NCBI GenBank assembly: GCA_049314535.1
Contig: JBMOEX010000001.1
Coordinates: 1-64,000, forward strand
DNA: 64,000 bases
Direction: 5' to 3'
Origin: LMEP-6097 sp049314535
GTDB taxonomy: Bacteria; Cyanobacteriota; Vampirovibrionia; LMEP-6097
Under the pieces are notes generated by a model. It worked only from the letters and a program-made list of their open reading frames with translations. It ran no database searches and was not told where the DNA came from. A program made the translations under genes and the position numbers. Below, piece by piece: positions 5,654-15,046 of this stretch; the first letter of the stretch is position 1, and every line of letters starts with the position of its first letter.

Positions 5654-8554
5654 GTGGATTTGGACCCTGTTTATTTAAAAGCAAAAGAGTTATTAGAATT
5701 TCACAAGGAAGAGCTTAAGCGTATTAAGCTTTTGGATTTGTCTTGGTGGAGTCAGCAGGTTCTTTTATTCTCGTCTAAAAATCCACGCCTGCAAAAACAA
5801 TTATTTAAATTTGTTGATTTATACCCAAGTCTGAAGACGCCTGAAATGGTCAGTAAGTATCTACTTGAGTATATGAGAGAAGAGGATTTATTTCTTGGTG
5901 ATTTAATTTATGTTGCTGCTCGTTTACCACTGGGAGATTCACTGATAGATCGTTTTACTAGATTTGGTGTTAAGTCTCTTGCTAAGAATTTTATTGTTGA
6001 TAATGATGAACAGAAATTGTCTAAGAAAATAGAGGAGCTTAGCCTTTCTGGATTGGATTGCACTTTAGATATTTTAGGTGAGCTTGCTATTAGTCAAGAG
6101 GAGTCAGAAAAATATTTACAAACATATTTAGATTTACTTGGAACTAAGCCAGGCATTGCCTTATCTGTTAAATTATCAAGTCTATGTCCGCAGATGAAAG
6201 CTAGTGCCTATGAGCTAAATAAAAAAACTCTAAAAGATAATTTGGCGAAGATTTTCCGTGCGGCTTTGGGGAATGGCTCTGAAATAACGATAGATAGTGA
6301 ACATTACGATACCAAAACCCTGTTTTTTGATACGGTAAAAGAATTACTGTTGACTGAAGAGTTTAAAAACTGGTCTGGTGCAGGGGTCGTTATACAAGCG
6401 TATTTAAAGGAAAGTAAAAGTGATTTAATTTCTTTTATAGAATTCTCTCAAAAGAGAAAAGCTTCTTTGAAAATCAGATTAGTTAAAGGTGCTTATTGGG
6501 ATTATGAAAGAGCCGTGGCGATTCAGAATAATTGGAATATTCCAGTCTATGAAAGGAAAGTCGAGACCGATAAGAATTATGAAGAATTACTAGAACTACT
6601 TTTTAAAAATAATAAATATATTTTTCCTGCTATAGCTAGTCATAATATTCGCTCTATTGCTTTAAGCATCGAGCTTGCAAAGCTTTACAAAGTGGATAAG
6701 GATAGATACGAGTTTCAGTTCCTTTATGGAATGCTAGATCATATGAAATTCTTTCTGTGTGAGCGTGCTTATGCTGTGAGAGTTTATCTTCCCTGTGGTG
6801 ATTTAGTAGAAGGCATGGCGTATTTAGTTAGAAGGCTTTTAGAAAATACTGCTAATGATTCATTTCTGTTTCAAAGCTTGAGCGATGATAATCTAGACAA
6901 GCTTATTCAAAAGCCCATATCAAATAATGTTTTACCGACTAAGTTTGATGACTTTACTACTCAAGAGTTTACGAATTCACCGCTTTTAGATTTTTCTAAA
7001 ATTAGAACACGTTTTGAAATGCAGTTTGCTATTGAGCAACTTATGAAGCAGATTAATCAACGTCCATTAGAGGTCTACCCGATTGTAAATGGCAAGGATG
7101 TTCTTCTGAGAAAGACTTTTGCCTCGATTAATCCTTCTCAAAAGAGTCAAGTAGTGGCTTATGCTCACGCTGCTGAAACTAGTGATGTTAATTTTGCCGT
7201 GAATAATTCAAAGCAGGCTTTTATGTGGTGGTCACACCTAGCTGTGCAGAGAAGAATTAATATTATGAAGGCTTTTGCAAAGCTCTTGGAGAGGAAGCGA
7301 CAAGATTATGCGGCTCTTTTGATTTTAGAGGTAGCTAAGACTTGGAATGAGGCTAATGCTGAGCTTTCAGAGGCTATTGATTTTATATATTATTATGCAG
7401 AGCAAGCAGAGAGCTTGTTTGCAGAGAATAAACTAAGATCACTGCTTGGTGAAGCCAACACTAATCTCTACAAGGCTTTAGGGGTGACTGCTGTAATTTC
7501 TCCTTGGAATTTCCCCTTAGCCATATTGCTGGGGATGACTTCAGCTGCCCTACTAGCTGGGAATACGGTTATTATTAAGCCTTCAGAGGAAGCACCGGCC
7601 ATCGCATATAAACTCGTTACTGATTTGAATAAGGTGATTCGTGATTCTTTTCCTTTTAAAGATGCTAAATATGCTGAGTCGGTGGTGCAGTTGTTACTCG
7701 GTTCAGGCACGGAAATAGGTGCAGAATTAGTTAAACATAAGGATATTAACCTTATTACTTTTACGGGATCACATGAAACAGGCATGCAGATTAATAGGAG
7801 CCTGAATGAGCATCCTCATTTGAAGAAAAAACTAATCGCAGAGATGGGTGGTAAAAACGCTATTGTGGCAGATGAGACTGCTGATCTAGACCAGTTAATT
7901 CCAGCTGTTTTAAAATCTGCTTTTTCTTTTTCAGGGCAGAAATGTTCTGCTTGTTCGAGATTAATTTTAGTTAGCAGTATCTATGAAAAAGTTAAAGAGA
8001 GATTAGTGGCTGCGGTGGGAGCTATTAATATAGGATCAGCTTCTCTAGCTGAATCTGATATGACCTCTTTGATTAATGAGAAGGCTTTTAAAAAATTTGA
8101 GACATATTTTAATTTAGCTAAACGTGAGGCTTCTATTGTGTTTGGAAATTGCTCAATGGATAAAGATTCTTTTAAAGCTTCTCCGGTAATTGTTGAAAAT
8201 GTTTCTCCGCGCAGTGCTTTGGCTCAGGATGAAATTTTTGCACCGATCTTATGCCTGTTTGTGGTAGATGATTTTAATTCTGCTGTTGACCTAGCGAATG
8301 ATTCTAAATATGGTCTTACTGGAGCCGTTTTTTCCAGAAGCCCTAAGAGTATTAATTATGCGAAAGAGAACTTTAATGTAGGTAATCTTTATGTAAATCA
8401 AGCTTGCACAGGTGCGATAGTTGGCAGGCAGGCTTTTGGTGGTACTAAGCTTTCTAGTATCGGTTATAAAGCTGGTGGCTCAAATTATCTCTTACAGTTT
8501 TTAGAAGAGAAGACTGTCACTGAAAACACTATGCGTCATGGAATGATAGTTTAA
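5654..8554 (+). CDS. putA: Bifunctional proline dehydrogenase / glutamate-semialdehyde dehydrogenase
   Basis: Oxidises proline to glutamate in two steps: FAD-linked proline dehydrogenase, then NAD-linked 1-pyrroline-5-carboxylate dehydrogenase. The N-terminal half (to about 460) shows IRLVKGAYWDYE and EFQFLYGMLDH of the ProDH barrel. The C-terminal half (about 480-966) is an aldehyde dehydrogenase with SPWNFPLAI, FTGS, AEMGGKNA (general-base Glu) and SGQKCSAC (catalytic Cys about 764). At 966 residues it lacks the ribbon-helix-helix DNA-binding domain of enterobacterial PutA, so it should not be autoregulatory. The GTG start is fixed by a TATAAT only 6 bp upstream. Confidence 0.94.
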   Translation: MDLDPVYLKAKELLEFHKEELKRIKLLDLSWWSQQVLLFSSKNPRLQKQLFKFVDLYPSLKTPEMVSKYLLEYMREEDLFLGDLIYVAARLPLGDSLIDRFTRFGVKSLAKNFIVDNDEQKLSKKIEELSLSGLDCTLDILGELAISQEESEKYLQTYLDLLGTKPGIALSVKLSSLCPQMKASAYELNKKTLKDNLAKIFRAALGNGSEITIDSEHYDTKTLFFDTVKELLLTEEFKNWSGAGVVIQAYLKESKSDLISFIEFSQKRKASLKIRLVKGAYWDYERAVAIQNNWNIPVYERKVETDKNYEELLELLFKNNKYIFPAIASHNIRSIALSIELAKLYKVDKDRYEFQFLYGMLDHMKFFLCERAYAVRVYLPCGDLVEGMAYLVRRLLENTANDSFLFQSLSDDNLDKLIQKPISNNVLPTKFDDFTTQEFTNSPLLDFSKIRTRFEMQFAIEQLMKQINQRPLEVYPIVNGKDVLLRKTFASINPSQKSQVVAYAHAAETSDVNFAVNNSKQAFMWWSHLAVQRRINIMKAFAKLLERKRQDYAALLILEVAKTWNEANAELSEAIDFIYYYAEQAESLFAENKLRSLLGEANTNLYKALGVTAVISPWNFPLAILLGMTSAALLAGNTVIIKPSEEAPAIAYKLVTDLNKVIRDSFPFKDAKYAESVVQLLLGSGTEIGAELVKHKDINLITFTGSHETGMQINRSLNEHPHLKKKLIAEMGGKNAIVADETADLDQLIPAVLKSAFSFSGQKCSACSRLILVSSIYEKVKERLVAAVGAINIGSASLAESDMTSLINEKAFKKFETYFNLAKREASIVFGNCSMDKDSFKASPVIVENVSPRSALAQDEIFAPILCLFVVDDFNSAVDLANDSKYGLTGAVFSRSPKSINYAKENFNVGNLYVNQACTGAIVGRQAFGGTKLSSIGYKAGGSNYLLQFLEEKTVTENTMRHGMIV

Positions 8555-9030
8555 GATAATTTTAAAAAAGCTTGTAATTTTTTTTATTTTATGAAATATT
8601 TATAGATGAAGCAGAACTATTAAATTGTGATTGGAAGTCGTCTATGATTTTACTTTTTTATATAACGAAATAACTGTCATCTCACTGTTCTTGGGTGGTC
8701 TAATCTACAATATCTAAAACTTGATTAAAGAGGGCTGGGTGGAAGTCTTTTGAAGCAGAACTACGCACACCAACCCTCAGGGACTATATTATATCCTGTT
8801 AAGGTTTAGGTCAATTAATAATTCTGCATATCGTTGAAAAATAGAAGGGCTCTGTATTTTGTACAGAACCCATTATTGGAGAGTTTTCTCAGTATAGATT
8901 TCCTCACACGATAATCGCTGAGAAAATAAGATGGCGTTTGATTTGAGCTGCCATCTTAAATAAGCTAGGTATCAATGCTTCCCCAGTCGGAGATACCTAG
9001 CTTATTATTTTTAAAAGACTCCTTTATTCT
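8555..9030. other. 518-bp intergenic region (8555-9072) with serial hairpins, possible small RNA
   Basis: No credible ORF. Four consecutive stem-loops: 8847-8856/8862-8871 (GGGCTCTGTA, 9 of 10 paired), 8884-8892/8918-8926 (TTTTCTCAG), 8927-8935/8950-8958 (TAAGATGGC) and the strong 15-bp stem 8959-8973/8992-9006. Upstream, GAGGGCTGGGTG near 8730 can pair imperfectly with CACACCAACCCTC near 8768. The 13-mer TGAAGCAGAACTA occurs at 8607-8619 and again at 8751-8763. I could not match this to tRNA, tmRNA, SRP RNA, RNase P or 6S RNA by eye. The tldD promoter follows at 9032. Confidence 0.55.
8959..9012 (+). terminator. Strong hairpin followed by T-rich tract
   Basis: AATAAGCTAGGTATC at 8959-8973 pairs perfectly over 15 bp with 8992-9006, with an 18-nt loop, followed by ATTTTT. 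This could terminate a transcript coming from the hairpin-rich region before tldD. The terminal stem is unusually long and the T tract short. Confidence 0.55.
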
Positions 9031-9031
9031 C

Positions 9032-9059
9032 TTGTTAGAGAGTTTATGCGTTCTATAAT
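9032..9059 (+). promoter_or_regulatory. tldD promoter
   Basis: TTGTTA (9032-9037), a 16-bp spacer, perfect TATAAT (9054-9059). The ATG is at 9073, so the predicted leader is about 7 nt with no Shine-Dalgarno sequence. Confidence 0.6.
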
Positions 9060-9072
9060 ATGATTAAGAACT

Positions 9073-10461
9073 ATGGAACCTCTTTTAGATCCTAATATCG
9101 CAGAGAATCTTATTAATCATGCGTTGAAGCAGGGAGCTGATTTCTGTGATATTTTTATCGAAAGAAAAAATCATTTAAGTTTTAAGCAGGCTTCTAAACA
9201 GCTAGATTCGATTAATTCTGGTATAGATTTTGGTTTAGGTATTCGCTTGATTTATGGTTCTGAAGTTTATTATGGTACGGCAAGTACTTTAGATGAGTTA
9301 GAGCTGTTAAAAATAGTTTCTAATCTTAAGTCTAATGCAAGTTCTGCCGAGGGAAAGCAGGTATTGCCATTTACTGAAACCCTTTTGGGGAGTGATTTGA
9401 ATTCTGGTTTAAAGAATGAAGACTGGCAGGAGAAAATCCAATTTTTATTAAATATGGATAGGCAGATGCGTTTTTTGAGTGAGAAGCTTATTCAGGTGAA
9501 TTTAAATCTTGCACAAAGCACGCAGGAAGTGCAGATATACAATTCAGAAGGTTTAAATATTTCGGATATTCGTAATTATATTCGCCTCAGTGTAACTGCT
9601 ATCGCCGAGGATGGTAATTTAAGAGAGGATGCTTATGAAGCTCCAGGAGCTACTATGGATATGGATTTTATCCGTCAGTTAGATTCTGAGAGCCTTGGAG
9701 AGAAAGTCGTTTCAAGAGCATTAAGGAAGCTTTCTGCGATAGCCTGCCCAGCTGGAAAAATGCCAGTCATTTTAGAAAATGCTTTTGGTGGTGTTATTTT
9801 TCATGAAGCCTGCGGGCATCTTTTAGAGACTACTAGTGTCCAAAGGCGTTCTAGTGTTTTTTGGGATAAGATGAATCAGCAGATCGCAAATACAGCTGTT
9901 ACTGCGGTAGATGACGGTACTATCGCTGATAAGTGGGGCAGTATAAAGATTGATGATGAAGGGCGTCAGACGCAGCGGACTGAATTGATCGTGAATGGAG
10001 TTTTAAAAAACTTTCTTGTGGATTATGTCGGGCATTTAAAAACTCAGTATCCCTTGAGTGCCTCTGCTAGGCGCGAAAGTTATCGTTATGCACCAGCTTC
10101 ACGTATGCGTAATACTTTTATTTGCCCAGGTAATTTTTCTCGGGATGAATTAATTTCTTCTATAGATTACGGTCTTTATGCTGAGAGCCTTGGTGGTGGT
10201 AGTGTGATTCCAGGTACTGGTGAGTTTAACTTTGCAGTGAATAGCGGTTATTTAATCGAAAATGGTAAACTAACGAAGCCCGTTAAGGGAGCGACTTTAA
10301 TCGGTACTGGTCCTGAAATATTACAGAGAATTTCGATGGTGGGTAAAGAATTAGAACTCGCAGCTGGAATGTGTGGTTCGGTTAGTGGCTCAGTTCCAGT
10401 AACCGTAGGACAGCCGCCTCTTAAAGTTGATGAGATACTAGTCGGTGGGGAGCTTTCATAA
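9073..10461 (+). CDS. tldD: TldD family metalloprotease subunit
   Basis: The catalytic subunit of the TldD/TldE zinc protease, which degrades unfolded peptides and in other bacteria matures peptide antibiotics and processes antitoxins. The 462-residue protein has the diagnostic HEACGH (H244, E245, H249), the HExxxH zinc site of this family, in FGGVIFHEACGHLLE. A typical C-terminal half follows (AESLGGGSVIPGTGEFNF, AAGMCGSVSG). The stop codon overlaps the start of the partner gene (TAATG), giving translational coupling and supporting a heterodimer. The promoter is strong and almost leaderless. Confidence 0.94.
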   Translation: MEPLLDPNIAENLINHALKQGADFCDIFIERKNHLSFKQASKQLDSINSGIDFGLGIRLIYGSEVYYGTASTLDELELLKIVSNLKSNASSAEGKQVLPFTETLLGSDLNSGLKNEDWQEKIQFLLNMDRQMRFLSEKLIQVNLNLAQSTQEVQIYNSEGLNISDIRNYIRLSVTAIAEDGNLREDAYEAPGATMDMDFIRQLDSESLGEKVVSRALRKLSAIACPAGKMPVILENAFGGVIFHEACGHLLETTSVQRRSSVFWDKMNQQIANTAVTAVDDGTIADKWGSIKIDDEGRQTQRTELIVNGVLKNFLVDYVGHLKTQYPLSASARRESYRYAPASRMRNTFICPGNFSRDELISSIDYGLYAESLGGGSVIPGTGEFNFAVNSGYLIENGKLTKPVKGATLIGTGPEILQRISMVGKELELAAGMCGSVSGSVPVTVGQPPLKVDEILVGGELS

Positions 10462-11804
10462 TGACTGATAGAAAAGTAGATTTAGTTTTAGAGGAAATTT
10501 TGACTAATTGTAAGCGGCTTGGCGTGAATGATTATGAGGTGCTGATGAAAGATTCTAATTCTGAAATTTATTCCCATGATAAAGGAAAAGTTTTAGAGCA
10601 GAAAGTCACTCAGAATCAAGTACTTGGACTTAGATTATTTTCAGAGGGGAAAGTTGGAATGAGTTACACTGAAGCTTTAGATTCAGAATCTTTAAAGGCT
10701 GTCTGTGAGCAGGCTATGTTAACTCTTAAATTCTCTACTCCTAATCCCAATCAGCTTTTAGCTTTAGAAACTATTAGTGTCATAGATGATAATTCAGAAC
10801 TTAATCAGGAATTAGATATTTCGATAGAAGAAAAATTGGCTTTAGCTAGGGACCTAGAAAATGAAGTTTTTAATTTATCTAGTCATGTTAAATCAGTTCC
10901 CTATAATGGTTTAGCATTCTCTAGTGCAAGGACTTTTATAAGGAACTCTAAGGGCATAAATTCTGAGCTATCGCGCAAGCAGGTAAGGGCGACCAGTTCA
11001 TGTTTACTTGAGCATGAAGCTAAGCAGGCTTTTGATTACATTAGTTATAGCTATTCTAATTTAGATGAAATTAATCCTCGTGAAATGGCTAAAAAAGTTT
11101 ATGAAGAAAGTTTCGCTATGCTTGATGCTGGGCCATTAAGTAATGGACACTATGACGTGGTTTTTAATCCTGAAACTTTTGAGGAGCTGTTTCATACTTT
11201 TAGTGTAATTTTTTCTTCAGAAGCTGCTCGTAAAGAACTTAATCCATTATGGAAACAGCGAAATTCTTTAATAGCCTCACCTTTGCTTAGTGTCTATGAT
11301 AGACCTAGAGCCGCTTATGGGCTGGGGCGTGTTTTAATTGATGATGAGGGTGTGGCTACAGCTAATCATGCTCTTATTGAAAATGGATATTTTATTGATG
11401 GTATCTATAATTCTTATACGGCTAATTTTTTCGGAACTAAAAGCTCTGGTCATGCGAAAAGAAGTCCGAAATCATCTTTAGATGTGCAATTACATCAACC
11501 AGAAATCGCTGCTGGTTTGAGTTCTAAAGAGGAGATTTATAAAGGACGGCTTCTCTATATTACAAGATTAGATGGTCTTCATTCTGGTGCTAATTTGATT
11601 TCGGGAGATTTTTCTTTCGGTGTCGCTGGCTATGTTTTAGAGGATGGGGCTAAACAGTTTAGCTTTAAAGAGACCACGGTAAAGGGTAATTTTTATCAGA
11701 TGCTTAAAGATATTATGCTTATTGGTTCTGAGATAAAGCCTTCTAATTTAGGAGACTTTTTCGCTCCAGAGATTCGCTTTGCTGCTTTGAGTTTAGCTTC
11801 GTGA
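10461..11804 (+). CDS. pmbA: TldE/PmbA family protease partner subunit
   Basis: The non-catalytic partner of TldD; together they form the active metalloprotease. The 447-residue protein lacks HExxxH, as expected, and keeps PmbA features: VVFNPETFEELF, the conserved GTKSSGHAKRS segment, FSFGVAGYVLEDGAKQFSFKETTVKGNFYQMLKDI and the C-terminal PSNLGDFFAPEIRF. It begins inside the stop of tldD. The GAGACCACGG inside FKETTVKG is a chance match to the repeat arm, since this segment is conserved in the family. Confidence 0.93.
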   Translation: MTDRKVDLVLEEILTNCKRLGVNDYEVLMKDSNSEIYSHDKGKVLEQKVTQNQVLGLRLFSEGKVGMSYTEALDSESLKAVCEQAMLTLKFSTPNPNQLLALETISVIDDNSELNQELDISIEEKLALARDLENEVFNLSSHVKSVPYNGLAFSSARTFIRNSKGINSELSRKQVRATSSCLLEHEAKQAFDYISYSYSNLDEINPREMAKKVYEESFAMLDAGPLSNGHYDVVFNPETFEELFHTFSVIFSSEAARKELNPLWKQRNSLIASPLLSVYDRPRAAYGLGRVLIDDEGVATANHALIENGYFIDGIYNSYTANFFGTKSSGHAKRSPKSSLDVQLHQPEIAAGLSSKEEIYKGRLLYITRLDGLHSGANLISGDFSFGVAGYVLEDGAKQFSFKETTVKGNFYQMLKDIMLIGSEIKPSNLGDFFAPEIRFAALSLAS

Positions 11805-11854
11805 GTGTTTGCTGAGTTTTAAAATAGAATCTGCCCCCATTTTTTCGCACCGAC

Positions 11855-13363
11855 TTGTATTTACTCAATATCTGGGCTATTATCTTACTTGGCATGAATC
11901 TTCAGGTATTAGGCTCATCAGATGACGGTCTTCGGATGAATTCACGAGGAGTAATTCCAGTTCAGGGAGTAGAATCTAGTGCAAGCTTTGAAATAGCATC
12001 TCAATCAAAAGCATCCTCAAAAAGACCTCCAGATATCATTGAAATATCTACTCCACTAGATGAGATTAACGATTTACAGCATGTTCGGAAAGATTTACAT
12101 TTTCCTGTAACGATAGATGAGTCTCTATTCACAGAAATTATGCATCCTAAATCTCAAGAAGATTTAGAGAAATATTTGCCTTGGAGGTATTTGGTGCGCG
12201 ATATTTTTCAACCTAAGCCAGTAATTGTAGAGGATACGAATGAAGAATTGGAGCGAATAAACTCAAGATCAAGAAAAGATGTTGATCCTATTCGTGAGCA
12301 AAGATATTGGCAAAATCAAATATTTCTTAGATACGCTGTAGAGGAAGGGCTATCCGAAGGACGCCATGGAAAAGATTTAAAATCATGGCTTGAAGATTTA
12401 CATAAAATAGCTTGTTCTGGTTTAGATGGTCATAACCATTATTACGATTGGAATGAGGAGAATGCTGAATTCTCTAGCAGGGATGAAGGTCTCATGACTC
12501 GATATCAAAACAAAAGCCCTGAAGAAATAGAGGACTATTTAAATAAATTTAAGCAGTTTTTACAACTAGGAATCCCTAGAGAGGGTAATAAGCAAGACTT
12601 GCTAGATGATTTTGCAAAAAAATATGTAGATGTAATTGTATATCCGCCTTTTGAGAGGGTTAATAATTCTCTGGTTATGAATATATTAAATCTAATGCTA
12701 ACAAAACAGGGGATGCATCAAATTTCACACGGTAATTTAGATCAAAGTCTCTGTGATTGTAAACGCTGGGATAGTGATTGGAGACTTCAAAGGGCAATAG
12801 GAGAATTTCCTCGTAGTATCTTTTTAAGAGCTATATTGCAAACAAACCCAAGGCTTGAAAAAGACTTACGTAGCTTATTAAAGACTCCAGATGGATTTGC
12901 AGAAAAATATGAACGTTATTTAGAGAAATTATCAAAACTTGATAGTAGTGGTGTATTAAGTTCTGAAACATATCATTTAATGGAATATTTATCTGTAAGT
13001 GATCTTGGGAAAAAATGTGAAACTTTTCAAGAAGTAATTAAGATCACAGATTTATTGAAAAAAGGTGCTCAAAAGGGAGTATTTACGGAGAAGTTGTTGA
13101 CAAATCACTTGGAAGATATCAGAAAAGCATTTGATAATTTAAATTTAAATGTAGATTCATTGCAGAGACAAAAAAACCTTTTGCTTCTAAGTCTTGGCTT
13201 GAAGTCGCGTTATCCTAATTTTGATACTCATGTTCCGACTCTAAAAGAACTTGTATCTAATTGTATGAGAGAGTTAGCATTACAGAACATGGATGGTTTT
13301 CAGCACCCAAGGCTATGTAAAGAAGGTCGTGACTTTTTAGATAATACAGATCCCTTAATGTGA
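11855..13363 (+). CDS. Putative exported protein of unknown function, 502 aa
   Basis: Not recognised. TTG start followed by a short hydrophobic segment (YLLNIWAIILLGMNLQVLGSS) that looks like a signal peptide, with cleavage possible after LGSS. The rest is hydrophilic, charged and helical, including LEKYLPWRYLVRDIF, HNHYYDWNEENAEF and repeated leucine-rich segments near the C-terminus. If TTG is not the start, the next Met (MNLQVLG) would lose half the signal. It starts 50 bp after pmbA with a short poorly conserved gap, so the transcription unit is unclear. No catalytic motif could be assigned. Confidence 0.65.
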   Translation: MYLLNIWAIILLGMNLQVLGSSDDGLRMNSRGVIPVQGVESSASFEIASQSKASSKRPPDIIEISTPLDEINDLQHVRKDLHFPVTIDESLFTEIMHPKSQEDLEKYLPWRYLVRDIFQPKPVIVEDTNEELERINSRSRKDVDPIREQRYWQNQIFLRYAVEEGLSEGRHGKDLKSWLEDLHKIACSGLDGHNHYYDWNEENAEFSSRDEGLMTRYQNKSPEEIEDYLNKFKQFLQLGIPREGNKQDLLDDFAKKYVDVIVYPPFERVNNSLVMNILNLMLTKQGMHQISHGNLDQSLCDCKRWDSDWRLQRAIGEFPRSIFLRAILQTNPRLEKDLRSLLKTPDGFAEKYERYLEKLSKLDSSGVLSSETYHLMEYLSVSDLGKKCETFQEVIKITDLLKKGAQKGVFTEKLLTNHLEDIRKAFDNLNLNVDSLQRQKNLLLLSLGLKSRYPNFDTHVPTLKELVSNCMRELALQNMDGFQHPRLCKEGRDFLDNTDPLM

Positions 13364-13388
13364 ATCCCAATAAGCTAAAATGGTTTAA

Positions 13389-15038
13389 GTGGTTTTAGTT
13401 GATAGAAGAAGTCTTATGAAATTTCTGGGTTTAGGATTGGCTTTACCAGTTTTGAATTCTTGCGACAGCCTTATTGAACATTTTTCTTATAATAAAAATC
13501 TTGAAGTCAGTCCTGGTGTTGAGTTTAAATCTATTCTCGGTACTTTTAAATCTTTAGAAGCGAATTCTTTAGATGAATTAGTGCTTCCTGAAGGGTATAG
13601 CTACGATATTCTTTGCTCTTATGGAGATGTGATTCTGAGCTCTAAGTCTAAAAGTGAGTCTGGAGAATCTGCGGAGCAGTCTCAATATCTAAAGTTTGGT
13701 TATAATAACGATTATATAGGTTTTATTCCACTAGGCAGTGATGAAGCTTTGCTTGCTGTGAATCATGAATTTTTAGATCCTTTAGATATTCCAGTTGAAG
13801 CGGAGCAGAGAAAAGCTGTCGGCGTTTCGATTGTGAAAATAAAGAAGGACAGTCATGGTCTGTGGAAGCTTGATGAAGATTCAGAATCTCAGCGAGAATT
13901 TAATAGACGCATAACCGCAAATACTGTTTGTACTGTCAGTGGTGCAGTAGCAGAGCTTTATCCTCAAATGACTGGAACACTTGCTAACTGTAGCGGAGCT
14001 GTAACTCCTTGGAATACGGTGCTTACTTGTGAGGAAAATTATTATTTATTTGATGAGATTTATAAATGGAAAAATTTTGATGCAAAGCAATATGGCTGGA
14101 TAGTAGAAATTAATCCTTTAAAGCCAGACTCTAAGCCGATTAAGCATACTGCTTTAGGGCGTATGGCTCATGAAAACTGCGCTTTAGTTAAATCGCATGA
14201 TGAGAGAATGGTAGTCTACATGGGAGATGATAAAGAACGTCAATTTATTTATAAATTTGTTTCTAAAAATCCTGTAATAATGCCTAAGAATTTTAAAGAT
14301 ATTGAGCTTGAGGCTCATTTGAGTCCTTTTTCTGAAGGAGACCTCTATGTAGCTAAATTAGATAAGAATTTAAACTTCACTGAACTTAACTCAGGTAAAG
14401 GGAAGTGGTTAAAACTTAGTGTAGATAATCCCGTCTTGAAATCTAAATTTAAATCACAGGCAGAATTATTGATAGAAACTAGGCTCGCAGCTAAATATCT
14501 AGCTGCAACACCCATGGATAGACCAGAGTCATTATCGGTGAGCCCTAAAGATGGCTCTATTGTCGCTGCTTTAACTTATAGTCCTGCTGAAAAAAATAAT
14601 TTCGGCTCACTATTTAGAATAGTCGAGGATAATTCTCATTCGGAGTCCATGACCTTTCATTATGAGAATTTAATTCTAGGTGGTAAAGCCTCTGGCTTTG
14701 CTTGTCCTGATAATATTCACTTTGATAAAAATAGTAATTTATGGTTAGCTACTGATATTGATGGTGCTAAGTTAAATAAAGCACCTTATGATTTTCAAGG
14801 AAATAACAGTCTTTTTGTTATTCCAAGTGAAGGCCCTCATGCTGGTAAAGCACTTCGTTTTGCAAGTGCTCCTACTGGAGCCGAATTCTGTGGCATTTGT
14901 TTCTCTGAAGATTCTAAAACTTTATTCCTTTCAGTGCAGCATCCTGGAGAAGGTGGTTCACAGAGCAGATGGCCTTATGGTACTAATGTCGCTAAATCAT
15001 CTATAGTCGCTATTTATCAAGAACTAGAGTGGTGGTAA
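13389..15038 (+). CDS. PhoX-like (DUF839) Tat-exported lipoprotein phosphatase
   Basis: Resembles the PhoX/DUF839 family of calcium/iron-dependent alkaline phosphatases, exported by Tat. The GTG-started N-terminus has a twin-arginine motif (DRRSLMKFLGLGL) and a lipobox-like LNSC at about residues 21-24, suggesting a folded, lipid-anchored periplasmic protein. Family features: LPEGYSYDIL, KFGYNNDYIGFIPL, NCSGAVTPWNTVLTCEENY, GRMAHENCALV, YMGDDKERQFIYKFV, ATPMDRPES and SVQHPGEGG near the end. Length 549 is usual. A small Ser/Glu-rich insertion at about 78-95 precedes the conserved FGYNND; it ends CAGTCTC and could be a degraded repeat, but this is uncertain. Confidence 0.8.
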   Translation: MVLVDRRSLMKFLGLGLALPVLNSCDSLIEHFSYNKNLEVSPGVEFKSILGTFKSLEANSLDELVLPEGYSYDILCSYGDVILSSKSKSESGESAEQSQYLKFGYNNDYIGFIPLGSDEALLAVNHEFLDPLDIPVEAEQRKAVGVSIVKIKKDSHGLWKLDEDSESQREFNRRITANTVCTVSGAVAELYPQMTGTLANCSGAVTPWNTVLTCEENYYLFDEIYKWKNFDAKQYGWIVEINPLKPDSKPIKHTALGRMAHENCALVKSHDERMVVYMGDDKERQFIYKFVSKNPVIMPKNFKDIELEAHLSPFSEGDLYVAKLDKNLNFTELNSGKGKWLKLSVDNPVLKSKFKSQAELLIETRLAAKYLAATPMDRPESLSVSPKDGSIVAALTYSPAEKNNFGSLFRIVEDNSHSESMTFHYENLILGGKASGFACPDNIHFDKNSNLWLATDIDGAKLNKAPYDFQGNNSLFVIPSEGPHAGKALRFASAPTGAEFCGICFSEDSKTLFLSVQHPGEGGSQSRWPYGTNVAKSSIVAIYQELEWW

Positions 15039-15046
15039 GCTAAGGT

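Noticed and set aside
7468..7785. Open frame antisense within putA
   Set aside because: Fully inside the conserved aldehyde dehydrogenase region; a typical shadow frame.
8555..9072. tRNA, tmRNA, SRP RNA or 6S RNA in the long intergenic gap
   Set aside because: No T-loop GTTCNANNC, no CCA end, no GGAA SRP tetraloop domain and no extended 6S hairpin with a central bubble could be traced.
11671..11695. GAGACCACGG resembling the repeat arm in pmbA
   Set aside because: It encodes KETTVKG, a segment conserved in the TldE family, and there is no matching inverted arm.
12448..12495. EENAEF followed by GGTCTC in the 502-aa protein as a repeat relic
   Set aside because: Peptide and arm-like bases are in the wrong spacing and the left arm is absent.
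13645..13682. GESAEQS ending CAGTCTC in the PhoX-like protein
   Set aside because: Would require a 12-base deletion relative to the repeat and lacks a left arm; kept only as a possibility in the gene entry.
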